Shown here: piece by piece, positions 6,669 to 13,525 of the stretch
Position numbering within the stretch: position 1 is the first letter of the stretch
Layout of the letters: every line of letters begins with the position of its first letter
NCBI GenBank assembly: GCA_050742535.1
Contig: JBOGIQ010000102.1
Location: forward strand, 1-17,502
From: Gp6-AA40 sp050742535
Lineage (GTDB): Bacteria > Acidobacteriota > Vicinamibacteria > Vicinamibacterales > UBA2999
Direction of reading: 5' to 3'
DNA: 17,502 nt
The notes under the pieces: model-generated
Told to the model about the DNA's origin: nothing
Database searches by the model: none
Seen by the model: only the letters and a program-made list of their open reading frames with translations
Translations under genes and position numbers: made by a program

Positions 6669-7916
6669 TCAGCTCTCGGCGGTCGGAATCGAGATCTGAA
6701 TGCTGGCGCCGCCGCCGCGCGCGTCGGCGACGACGACGCGCCCGTTGTGCAGGACGACGATCTTCTGAACGATAGCCAGGCCGAGGCCTGTGCCCTGTGA
6801 GCGCGTCGTGAAGAACGGCTGAAAGATCCGCTCGCGCGCCGCCTCCGGGATCCCCGGACCATTGTCGTCCACCGACACGCGGCAGCTGTGATGCGCTCCA
6901 TCGACCCAGCCGCGAATGCGGATCTCCGGCGTCACGCCGGCTCCCTCGCACGCATCGACGGCGTTGCGAACGAGGTTGCCGAACACCTGCCGCAGCAGCA
7001 CCTCGTCGCCCAGGATTTCGGCGAACGTGCCGTCAACCGTCAACGACGTCTCGGCCGGCAACTCGTAACGCAAGTCATCGGTGGCGCGCCTGACCACGGC
7101 CTCCAGATCGACGCGCGACAGCGCGATGTTCTCCGGGCGCGCAAAGCTGAGGAAATTGGTCACCACCTTGCCCAGAGAATCCGCTTCCTGCCTGATCCCC
7201 TCGACGTACGGCCGGTACTTCGGCGTCAGCGCGTCCACGTCGATCAGCCGGCTGTAGCCGTGAATCGTCGCCAGGCCGTTGCGGAATTCGTGCGCGAGGC
7301 CGGCCGTCAGCTCTCCAAGCCTTGCCAGCGTCTCCTTCAGCCGCAGCTGCTCCTCGAGCTCGACGACGGAAGTCAGATCGGAGAAGAGGCAAATGACGCC
7401 GTGCGGTGACGGTCTACCCAGCGGAGACACGGTGACGCCGAGATGCATCGTTCCCACACTTTCGACCTGCACCGTTCGGCGCACGATTGGACGCGCGGTC
7501 GACAGACACTCGCCAACCAGCTCCACGAGCGGAGGAAACGCCGCAAGGACCTTCTGGTAATCCGAGCCGATCGGGTCGGTCTTCACGCCGATCATCGCGC
7601 GGCCGGCGCCGTTGAATATCTCGACCCGCCCGCTTCCGTCGACAACCAGCAGCCCGGCGGTGAGGCTTTCGACGATGTCCCCGCTCAGCTGCTCCGAGGC
7701 AGCCGCCCTCGCGGTCATCGCCTGTTGCTGAGCCTTCAGCTTGGCGACCGCTTCCTGCAGCGCCGCCGCCAGCAGCGGCGTCTCGCCGCTGTCCTTCAGG
7801 CTGCGGCGGGCATCGCGCGCGTTTGCTGCGAATCGCAGCATCGCGAAGACCAGCACCGCGGCAAGTGCGGCAACGATGGCGGTGAGCCCGAGGAACGCGT
7901 ATCCGGCCTGCGTCAT
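6669..7916 (-). CDS. PAS-domain sensor histidine kinase (PilS/NtrB-like)
   Basis: A 415-residue kinase. One N-terminal transmembrane helix (about residues 5-27) is followed by a short coiled region, a PAS domain (about 70-175, LTAGLLVVDGSGRVEIFNGAG), a HisKA dimerisation helix with phospho-acceptor H209 (GLAHEFRNGLATIHGYSRL), and an HATPase domain with N box NLVRNAVDA, G1 DDNGPGIP, F box FQPFFTTR and G2 GTGLGLAIVQ. All catalytic motifs look intact. Start ATG 7916 overlaps the pilD stop by four bases, so it is co-translated with the prepilin peptidase. No response regulator is adjacent. The nearest is PilR, also encoded in this cluster, making a second input to PilR the simplest idea, though unproven. 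The open frame upstream to 8105 is an overlap artefact. Confidence 0.93.
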   Translation of the reverse strand: MTQAGYAFLGLTAIVAALAAVLVFAMLRFAANARDARRSLKDSGETPLLAAALQEAVAKLKAQQQAMTARAAASEQLSGDIVESLTAGLLVVDGSGRVEIFNGAGRAMIGVKTDPIGSDYQKVLAAFPPLVELVGECLSTARPIVRRTVQVESVGTMHLGVTVSPLGRPSPHGVICLFSDLTSVVELEEQLRLKETLARLGELTAGLAHEFRNGLATIHGYSRLIDVDALTPKYRPYVEGIRQEADSLGKVVTNFLSFARPENIALSRVDLEAVVRRATDDLRYELPAETSLTVDGTFAEILGDEVLLRQVFGNLVRNAVDACEGAGVTPEIRIRGWVDGAHHSCRVSVDDNGPGIPEAARERIFQPFFTTRSQGTGLGLAIVQKIVVLHNGRVVVADARGGGASIQISIPTAES

Positions 7917-8680
7917 CGATAGAAGCCCGTGTACCACTCGACGAGGGGATCTCCCACCACTGCCGCGGTCAGCGCTCCGACGGCGAGGAAGGTGCCAAAC
8001 GGAAGCGCCGCTTTCATCCCGCCACGGCCAAGCGCGATCACGCCCACGCCGATCAACGAGCCGGCAAACGAGCCGAGGATCAGCGTGACGAGCATCAGCT
8101 TCCACCCGAGAAAGGCGCCGATCATCGACAGCATCTTGACGTCGCCCATGCCGAGGCCTTCAACGCCGCGCAGCCGGTAATAGCCTTCGGCAATCGCGAA
8201 GAGGACACCGCCTCCGGCAATCAGGCCGATGAGCGACGCCTTCCACCCAGGTGGCAGGAACAGACTCAGGAGGAATCCGATGACAATGCCCGGCACGGTG
8301 ATGACGTTGGGCAGCAGGTGGTGCCGCAGGTCGATCGCGAACAGCACGACCATGGCGCAGCCAAACGCCAGACGCACGGCGAGCATCGGCGTCCAGCCGT
8401 AGATCGCATATCCGGCTACGAACAGAACACCAGTGATCAGCTCGACCAACGGGTACACGACGGAGATGCGTTCGCCGCACGTCCGGCAGCGGCCGCGCAG
8501 GACGAGCCAGCTGATGATCGGAACATTCTCGTACCAGGAGAGCGGCCGGTTGCAGGCCGTGCAGTGCGAGCCCGGCCAGTTGACCGACTCGCGCCGCGGC
8601 AGCCGGTAGATGCAGACGTTCAGAAAGCTGCCGACGATGAGCCCGAGCAGGCCGAGCAGAACGGTCAGCCAGACGTTCAC
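7913..8680 (-). CDS. pilD: Prepilin peptidase / N-methyltransferase PilD
   Basis: A 255-residue inner-membrane aspartic protease that removes prepilin leaders after Gly and N-methylates the new Phe. The methylase half contains GSFLNVCIYRLP and the zinc tetrad C40-x2-C43 and C65-x2-C68, with the family segment WYENVPIISWL between them. The protease half has catalytic D117 (FAIDLRHHLLPN) and D180 in GMGDVKM. Seven or eight hydrophobic helices are visible and the length is normal. The start is GTG 8680, whose GTGA overlaps the stop of the TPR-like gene; the stop overlaps the ATG of the kinase. It would process PilA, its paralogue and the minor pilins encoded here. Confidence 0.97.
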   Translation of the reverse strand: MNVWLTVLLGLLGLIVGSFLNVCIYRLPRRESVNWPGSHCTACNRPLSWYENVPIISWLVLRGRCRTCGERISVVYPLVELITGVLFVAGYAIYGWTPMLAVRLAFGCAMVVLFAIDLRHHLLPNVITVPGIVIGFLLSLFLPPGWKASLIGLIAGGGVLFAIAEGYYRLRGVEGLGMGDVKMLSMIGAFLGWKLMLVTLILGSFAGSLIGVGVIALGRGGMKAALPFGTFLAVGALTAAVVGDPLVEWYTGFYR

Positions 8681-9576
8681 GCCGGGTTCTCCGTCGGCAG
8701 CGGCCAGACCGGAGAGTCGTTGCTCACCGTGACATCACCCCACCAGGGGTTGAGCACGTAGGGATACCCCTCGGGATCGAGGGGGATACCAGGCAGCAGT
8801 CCCACCTGAATCAGGTGATCCCACGTCGGCGGCGGATCGCCGAAGCGCCGTTCGTACTCGCGAGTCAGCCGCTCGAGCTCCGCGATCCGATCGATGGCGT
8901 CGAGCTTCTTCAGGCGGCGCGCCGCGTCCTCCCGCAGCCATGTCGTCTCCGCCGTCAGCAGATGCTCGTACATCACCCGCGACGATCGGGTGTCGCCGCC
9001 GGTCGCCAGCGTATTGGCGGCCAACGGTTCCAGCCACATGTCGGCGCGCTCCCCTTCCTTCCTGGCCCCGGAGGTTTTCGCGGCACGAAGGAACCACTCA
9101 GCCGCCACCTTGTAATTGCCATCGCGATAGTGAACGAATCCGATGTCGTAGGGGTACTGCCAGCGATCGGGGCGCGCGACGAGGCCTTTTTCCAGGAGCT
9201 TGATCGCCAGGTCCGATTGGCCCGGTCCGCCCGGCTTCTTCTCGGACAGGAAGAAGGCGCCGAATTCGTAGGCGATGTTGAAGTTCGGGTCGAGCGACGT
9301 GGTCAGATCCAGCAGCGGGAACAGCAGTTCATACGATTTGTCGCCCTGCTCGGAGAGGCGGATTCCGCCGTAGTACTGAATCGCACGAATCCAATAGAGA
9401 TCCGCGACGAGCGCGTCGTACGACAGGGCGACCCGCGTCAAGACTGCCGGCGAGTTGACGTAGAGGATCTGCTGCGCCGGCTCGGCCTGCGGAAATCGCC
9501 GCTCGCGATCCATCTGCAGCCCGACGACCGTCGTCAACAGCACCGCGATGGCGACGACACCGGCGGCGATGCCCAC
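8677..9576 (-). CDS. TPR-like membrane-anchored protein of the pilus cluster
   Basis: A 299-residue protein I cannot name. An uncleaved signal anchor (about residues 3-20, AAGVVAIAVLLTTVVGL) with no lipobox is followed by helical TPR-like repeats between about 55 and 225 (YELLFPLLDLTTSLDPNFN, AYEFGAFFL, IGFVHYRDGNYKVAAEWF). The C-terminus is different: after DPPPTWDHLIQVGLLPG comes PLDPEGYPYVLNPWWGDV, a DPxGxPY pattern also seen in T2SS GspG-type pseudopilins. GTG 9576 abuts the permease TAA with no gap; AGGGA lies about ten bases upstream. The stop overlaps pilD. Its position after an ABC transporter and before pilD recalls the pilGHI-D region of Myxococcus, so it may be an accessory of the transporter or of pilus assembly. 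It probably faces the periplasm. Confidence 0.85.
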   Translation of the reverse strand: MGIAAGVVAIAVLLTTVVGLQMDRERRFPQAEPAQQILYVNSPAVLTRVALSYDALVADLYWIRAIQYYGGIRLSEQGDKSYELLFPLLDLTTSLDPNFNIAYEFGAFFLSEKKPGGPGQSDLAIKLLEKGLVARPDRWQYPYDIGFVHYRDGNYKVAAEWFLRAAKTSGARKEGERADMWLEPLAANTLATGGDTRSSRVMYEHLLTAETTWLREDAARRLKKLDAIDRIAELERLTREYERRFGDPPPTWDHLIQVGLLPGIPLDPEGYPYVLNPWWGDVTVSNDSPVWPLPTENPA

Positions 9577-10386
9577 TTACTTGAAATCCCTGCGCGCAAA
9601 GATCATGACCGACGCGACCAGCAACGCCGCGATGTACACGATGGCATACAGTGCCGTCATCGCCAGGTATCCGGCCGGAAGCGGCAGCGCATGCACGACC
9701 TCCGTCTTGATATCGAACGCGGCAAAGTTCGGGAGCACGTAGTACAGAGCCCGGCCAACCATCCCCGCGGCCGGCGATTCGACGACCTGCTCGAAGTTCT
9801 TGAGGTCAGCGCCGAACTGGCCCGCGATGTACAGGGCGACGGTGAACCCGGCGGACAGCAGAGCGCTGGAAGAAAACGTGGACCAGAAGAGTGCCACGGC
9901 CGTCACGAGGGAAAGCTCGAGGGCGATCATGAGCACGGCCAGCATCAAGCGGGGGTCGGTCGGCGGCGCCGGCGCGGCCTTCAGCGCCGCGGGTGAAAGC
10001 GTGGTTCCGATATACGCGAGCACGACGTAGTACGCGAGCGCCATCACCGACAGGTTGACGAGCAGCGTGCCGACGAGTCCCAGGTACTTCCCGAGCAGCA
10101 GCTCGTGGCGGCGGACCGGTTTGGCCAGCACGGCGTAGATGCTGCGGCGATCGATTTCGCGGGCGATGAGGCCGATGCCGATGAACACGGCGATGAACAG
10201 TCCCATCAGCGACATTGCCGCGAGGCCGAGGTCCTTGATGATCTTCAGGTCCTCCCCGGCAGTGAGCTGGCCGATCAGATAGGACACTCCCATCAGCACC
10301 ACGGCAAACGCCACGATGCTATAGAGGACCTTGTCGCGGACCGAGTCCCTGAAGACGTGCAGGGCCACGAGCGCGGTGGTTCGCAT
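9577..10386 (-). CDS. ABC-2 type transporter permease (PilI-like by position)
   Basis: A 269-residue permease with about six transmembrane segments (roughly residues 25-43, 57-78, 103-130, 148-172, 175-192 and 238-262). The cytoplasmic stretch AREIDRRSIYAVLAKPVRRH and following ELLLGKYLG are typical of ABC-2/NosY-type permeases. Start ATG 10386 shares one base with the ATPase stop (TGATG), so the two are translated together as a transporter pair. In Myxococcus, PilH (ATPase) and PilI (permease) occupy the same place between pilA and pilD and are needed for pilus formation. The match here is by position and class, not by demonstrated orthology. The substrate is unknown. The C-terminus ends FARRDFK. 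The frame continues upstream through the ATPase gene but is not coding there. Confidence 0.88.
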   Translation of the reverse strand: MRTTALVALHVFRDSVRDKVLYSIVAFAVVLMGVSYLIGQLTAGEDLKIIKDLGLAAMSLMGLFIAVFIGIGLIAREIDRRSIYAVLAKPVRRHELLLGKYLGLVGTLLVNLSVMALAYYVVLAYIGTTLSPAALKAAPAPPTDPRLMLAVLMIALELSLVTAVALFWSTFSSSALLSAGFTVALYIAGQFGADLKNFEQVVESPAAGMVGRALYYVLPNFAAFDIKTEVVHALPLPAGYLAMTALYAIVYIAALLVASVMIFARRDFK

Positions 10387-11333
10387 CAGTCGAAGGTACG
10401 GCCCGCGCTCTTCTGCACGCGGGCGAGAAAGAAGTCCTCGAGCGTGTCGCGAACGGGATTGATGGACACGAGCTCGGCATTCGCCGCCTTCGCCAGTGCC
10501 ACTGCGTCCTCCGACGAGGCGGTGGCAGGAAGCACGACGTGATACCTCCCGTCGCCGATCGACGTGGCGGCAGCGGCGCGAGCCGACAGCGCGGCGGCGG
10601 CGTCGGCCGTCACCCCGGCGAGCACGAGGTCCCAGCCGCGGATGCGGAACGGCACCATCTCGGCAAGCGCACCCGAGGCGACGAGCGTTCCGCCCGCGAC
10701 GATCCCGACGCGGCTGCACATCGTTTCGGCATCGCCGAGGATGTGCGAGCTGAAGAACACGGTCGCGCCGCGATCGCGCAGGCGCAGGATGATGTCGCGC
10801 ACGTCGCGCCGTCCGATGGGATCGAGGCCCGACATCGGCTCGTCGAGAAAGACCACCTCGGGATCGTTGATGAGCGCCTGCGCGAGGCCGACGCGCTGAA
10901 TCATCCCTTTCGAGTACTTGCGGAGCTGCATCCGGCGCTCGGCGCCGAGTCCAACTTCGTCGAGCAGGCCGGCGACGCGGCGGGAACGCTCGGCGCCGCG
11001 GTAGCCGAAGAGCGAGGCGAAGTAGCCGAGCAGCTCCTCCGCGGACACGTTGTCGTAGAACGTGGGGTTCTCCGGGAGATAACCGATGCGGCGGCGCATC
11101 GCGACGTCACCGGCCGGCCGATCGAGAATCCAGGCCCGTCCGGTCGTCGGAAATATGAGCTGCATCAGCAGCTTGAGCGTGGTGGTCTTGCCGGCGCCGT
11201 TCGGGCCGAGGAAACCGAAGACTTCGCCGCGGGCGACTTCGAGCGTCAGCTTGTCGAGGGCCACATACGGACGGCTCCGCCAGAAGCCGACGGAGTAGTG
11301 CTTCGTCAGGCCCTCCGTGCGAATGGCGTGCAT
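10386..11333 (-). CDS. ABC transporter ATP-binding protein (PilH-like by position)
   Basis: A 315-residue ATPase of the ABC-2 exporter class. The Walker A GPNGAGKT is at residues 43-50, YLPENP replaces the Q-loop pattern, the signature is YSKGMIQRVGLAQAL (140-154), Walker B is VVFLDEP (160-166), the D-loop SGLD and switch His in SSH (H197). A C-terminal domain of about 90 residues follows. It should energise the adjacent permease. ATG 11333 begins one base after the stop of the VKOR-DsbA gene and no strong Shine-Dalgarno is visible, so translation is probably coupled. The placement between pilA and pilD resembles pilH of Myxococcus. Orthology should be tested before using that name, which also denotes a chemotaxis-type regulator in Pseudomonas. 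Confidence 0.93.
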   Translation of the reverse strand: MHAIRTEGLTKHYSVGFWRSRPYVALDKLTLEVARGEVFGFLGPNGAGKTTTLKLLMQLIFPTTGRAWILDRPAGDVAMRRRIGYLPENPTFYDNVSAEELLGYFASLFGYRGAERSRRVAGLLDEVGLGAERRMQLRKYSKGMIQRVGLAQALINDPEVVFLDEPMSGLDPIGRRDVRDIILRLRDRGATVFFSSHILGDAETMCSRVGIVAGGTLVASGALAEMVPFRIRGWDLVLAGVTADAAAALSARAAAATSIGDGRYHVVLPATASSEDAVALAKAANAELVSINPVRDTLEDFFLARVQKSAGRTFD

Positions 11334-11334
11334 C

Positions 11335-12570
11335 TTACGAAACGGCGCCCGACTTCCTGAGGAAATACTGGATCGTGGCGTCCAGGTAGGTCGGCCGCAC
11401 GTTGCCGAGCTTCACACCGTTCATGTAGAACGTCGGCGTGCCGGTCACGCCGAGCTTCTGTCCGAGCTGCACGTCTTCGCGGATCGCAGGCAGAAGGCTC
11501 GAGTACTGCTGGTCGAAGTCGGTGATCTGCGCCACCTCGCGCAGCCCCCGCTTGACATCATCGCGGGTCATCTCGAATGACTGGTTGGTGAACAGCCACG
11601 CTTCCATCTCCGGCGCCTTGCCTTTCGTCCGCGCCATTCGAACGGCAGCCGCAGCTTCGCAGGCCATGTTGTGATTGAGCACCAGCCCGCACTCAGGTTC
11701 GAGCGGCAGATCGCGCGTCTCGAAGACAAACACGCCCGGATACTCCTTTTCGTACTTTGCGATGATGCCGCGGTAGAGCATATAGGTCTGGCGGCATGAC
11801 GGGCACTGGTAGTCGTTGAACTTGATGAATCGCACTTTCATCGCGCCGGTCGGAAGGAGGTCAGGCTCCGACAGCGGGGTCTGCGAGTCGAGGTACTTGT
11901 TCCACTCGGCCACCTGGTCGGCGGTAAGCGTTTCGAGCTGCGGTTCGGGAATCGCCTCCACCGCCGACGGCCCGCCGGCACCGAACACCTCCGGCCGCGG
12001 GAACAACAGAATCAGCGCGATCGACGCGGCGAGCCAGCCAATGGTGAGCGTCGTGCCCGTCTGACTGCGCGTCAGGCCTTTGACGTCCTCACCAAGCCGG
12101 GCGGGAATCGCCGTCAACGACGTTGCGGCAGCGGCCGACGCGAGGAAGATGCCCGCCACCGCGACGTACATCGCCATACAGAGCGGACAGGCGGTGCGGA
12201 GCACGTAGAACGATGCGTGCCCGTAGTAGAAGACCACGGCGAGTCCGATCGTCCCGAGGACGAAGATATAGCCAGCCACTCGACCGGCAAGCTCGGAACT
12301 GGTTTGCCGCATGCCCCAGGCGGCCAGCAGCAGCACCGCTAACGACCAGATCGCGCCGCCGGCGGCGATCGGGACGCCCGCAACGGTGGCATAGCTGCTC
12401 TGCAGAACCTGCTGGCAGCTGACGCTGGCGTTGATGTCGCAGAAGCTGGAGTAGCCGGGGTCCGTCATCAGCCGGTAATGGACGACAAGCGCCGTCACCG
12501 ACGTGGCGAGACCAAGCAGGGCAAGACCAATCAACGCATATCTATAGCGGCGGAGCATAGGATGTTTCAT
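11335..12570 (-). CDS. VKOR-DsbA fusion: disulfide bond formation protein
   Basis: A 411-residue fusion. Residues about 10-165 form a vitamin K epoxide reductase-type quinone-linked oxidase with loop cysteines C44 and C52 (FCDINASVSCQQVL) and the redox motif C128-PL-C131 between helices. A fifth helix (about 175-190) leads to a periplasmic DsbA-like thioredoxin domain with C256-PS-C259 (FNDYQCPSCRQTYM) and cis-proline P379 in GVTGTPTFYMNG. One polypeptide thus forms disulfides in exported proteins and reoxidises itself through quinone. I start at ATG 12570; ATG 12558 (MLRRYRY) is possible. No good Shine-Dalgarno precedes either. It opens the run of overlapping genes leading to pilD. Both pilins encoded just upstream have exactly two cysteines, making them likely clients. 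Confidence 0.93.
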   Translation of the reverse strand: MKHPMLRRYRYALIGLALLGLATSVTALVVHYRLMTDPGYSSFCDINASVSCQQVLQSSYATVAGVPIAAGGAIWSLAVLLLAAWGMRQTSSELAGRVAGYIFVLGTIGLAVVFYYGHASFYVLRTACPLCMAMYVAVAGIFLASAAAATSLTAIPARLGEDVKGLTRSQTGTTLTIGWLAASIALILLFPRPEVFGAGGPSAVEAIPEPQLETLTADQVAEWNKYLDSQTPLSEPDLLPTGAMKVRFIKFNDYQCPSCRQTYMLYRGIIAKYEKEYPGVFVFETRDLPLEPECGLVLNHNMACEAAAAVRMARTKGKAPEMEAWLFTNQSFEMTRDDVKRGLREVAQITDFDQQYSSLLPAIREDVQLGQKLGVTGTPTFYMNGVKLGNVRPTYLDATIQYFLRKSGAVS

Positions 12571-12630
12571 TGTATCGGCGTCCGCCTTTACCCCTGGGCA
12601 TCGGCGAGACCAGCCAGAGCTTACCGTACG

Positions 12631-12663
12631 TGCGAAGGGACGCCCGAGGGGCGTCCCTTCGCA
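12631..12663. terminator. Long hairpin downstream of pilA
   Basis: A perfect 15-base inverted repeat (arms 12631-12645 and 12649-12663, core GAAGGGACGCCC) with a three-base spacer, 41 bases after the pilA stop. There is no T-run on either strand, so it is not a textbook intrinsic terminator. It may stop or attenuate transcription, or protect the pilA mRNA 3' end, keeping PilA more abundant than the membrane genes downstream. The remainder of the pilA-VKOR gap (12,571-12,703) shows no convincing promoter. Confidence 0.55.
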
Positions 12664-12703
12664 TTGTGTCCGCATCCGGCAGACACCACAACGTCGCGCC
12701 GAC

Positions 12704-13234
12704 CTATTGGATAAACGCGAAGGTGTCGATGGTTGCCGCCGTGATCGCCGCACCCGTCGGGCTGAAGTAGATCGTTCCACGGTGATCGCTGGCGAACCTG
12801 CGTGTACCAGTCTGGCCCGCAGTCACCGGACTGGAGAGCACGAAGTACGTCGACCGGGAAGCGCCCGCTCCGTTGCACGTCTGGGCTGTGACCAGGACGT
12901 CCGAGGCGCCGACGCCATCAGCAACGACATTAAGGTAGCCGCTCTTCGGAACGGTCGCACTCGCGAGATCCGGCGAGATGAAGGGAGCGCCGCCGGTCGG
13001 GGGAGTAGCGAGCTGAGCGTTCGTACTCGCGTAACCGCCGCCGCCACAACTCGACGCGAACGCCGTCTCGCCGCTGTTGACCGCCCGGACCGAACCGATT
13101 GCGGACGCCTCGTTACCCGACTGGCGCGCGCGCAACAGGCCGGGCACCGCGATGGCCGCGATAATGCCGATGATCGCCACGACGATCAGCAGCTCGATCA
13201 GCGTGAACCCTTCGTTTTTCTGCAGCTTCTTCAC
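12704..13234 (-). CDS. pilA: Type IV major pilin PilA (prepilin)
   Basis: A 176-residue prepilin. Leader MKKLQKNEG is cut before FTLIELLIVVAIIGIIAAIA, which has E5 and P22 of canonical T4a pilins. The globular domain has two cysteines, C63 (FASSCGGGGY) and C120 (QTCNGAG), likely joined, and ends with GTRRFASDHRGTIYF before the C-terminal strand. Start GTG 13234 has AAGGAG centred about ten bases upstream. It has its own sigma54 promoter about 53 bases before the predicted transcript start to codon 1. The upstream neighbour is a paralogue sharing the ARQSGNEASAIG and HRGTIYF-type blocks. The canonical helix, strong Shine-Dalgarno and RpoN promoter make this the better candidate for the main fibre subunit. 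The leader also holds a small GCCGG/CCGGC hairpin (13258-13272). Confidence 0.92.
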   Translation of the reverse strand: MKKLQKNEGFTLIELLIVVAIIGIIAAIAVPGLLRARQSGNEASAIGSVRAVNSGETAFASSCGGGGYASTNAQLATPPTGGAPFISPDLASATVPKSGYLNVVADGVGASDVLVTAQTCNGAGASRSTYFVLSSPVTAGQTGTRRFASDHRGTIYFSPTGAAITAATIDTFAFIQ

Positions 13235-13297
13235 TGTTCAATCTCCTTCAATCTCGAGCCGGGTCGTCCGGCGAATCTTTCAGATGCTTTCCTGTTG

Positions 13298-13313
13298 AGC
13301 AACCGCAGTGCCA
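13298..13313 (-). promoter_or_regulatory. Sigma54 (-24/-12) promoter of pilA
   Basis: TGGCAC-N5-TTGCT on the minus strand, with GG and GC ten bases apart, is a full match to the RpoN consensus. The predicted +1 is about 13287, giving a leader of about 53 bases before the GTG start. PilR-activated sigma54 transcription of pilA is established in Pseudomonas, Myxococcus and Geobacter, and pilS-pilR lie just upstream here. Confidence 0.85.
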
Positions 13314-13395
13314 TGCTCGACCCGGCTTCGCTGATTGCCCGTAACTCGCTGCATCGGAGCCGCTTGCCCGCGCCTCACCGACGCTGAACCGTTTC

Positions 13396-13420
13396 GCCGC
13401 CACTGGCATTTTTCGGCGGC
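13396..13420. repeat. Inverted repeat GCCGCC/GGCGGC between the two pilins
   Basis: Arms at 13396-13401 and 13415-13420 are six perfectly complementary bases with a 13-base spacer. It lies about 110-135 bases upstream of the predicted pilA start, directly beside the terminator-like hairpin, and has no T-run. It could be part of the terminator region or a protein-binding dyad; neither can be decided from sequence. Confidence 0.3.
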
Positions 13421-13458
13421 TTGACAAAAACCGTCAATCGGCGTTGTCAACAATTGAC
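13421..13458. promoter_or_regulatory. Cluster of four GTCAA/TTGAC half-sites upstream of pilA
   Basis: The pentamer occurs at 13421-13425, 13433-13437, 13446-13450 and 13454-13458 in alternating orientation. The right pair forms GTCAA-N3-TTGAC. Relative to the predicted pilA start the sites span about -134 to -171, the normal range for a sigma54 enhancer, so they are candidate PilR sites. They overlap the terminator-like hairpin, so the symmetry may simply reflect RNA structure. Confidence 0.35.
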
Positions 13459-13461
13459 GGT
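13426..13461 (-). terminator. Intrinsic terminator after the first pilin gene
   Basis: Read on the minus strand, ACCGTCAAT (13461-13453) pairs perfectly with ATTGACGGT (13438-13430) across a 14-base loop, followed at once by TTTTT (the last stem T plus four). This is a Rho-independent terminator layout, though the stem has modest GC. It would isolate the upstream pilin transcript from pilA. Confidence 0.6.
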
Positions 13462-13504
13462 AACTTGGACGTAGCGCCGATGCAGATGGACGGGACGGCC
13501 GTCG

Positions 13505-13525
13505 ACGCGCCGTGCATCGGCGCGT
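13505..13525. repeat. GC-rich hairpin directly after the first pilin stop codon
   Basis: ACGCGCCG-N5-CGGCGCGT is an eight-base perfect stem starting at the last base of the pilin TAA. No T-run follows. Being so close to the stop codon it is likely to form once ribosomes leave and to protect the mRNA 3' end, ahead of the intrinsic terminator about 45 bases further on. Confidence 0.45.

Noticed and set aside
8815..9996. 393-codon plus-strand open frame opposite the TPR-like gene and permease
   Set aside because: Composition is typical of antisense GC-rich frames; it crosses the junction of two real genes.
10387..10719. Upstream extension of the permease frame
   Set aside because: Out of frame within the ATPase C-terminal domain, Arg/Gly-rich, and the permease begins naturally at the TGATG junction.
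12569..12574. TACAAT resembling a -10 box at the VKOR-DsbA start
   Set aside because: No acceptable -35 at 16-18 bases and it overlaps the start codon, so it would give a transcript lacking the first ATG.
12571..12780. Upstream extension of the VKOR-DsbA frame
   Set aside because: It runs through the 15-base-pair hairpin and into the 3' end of pilA; the transmembrane start at MKHPMLRRYRY fits VKOR length.
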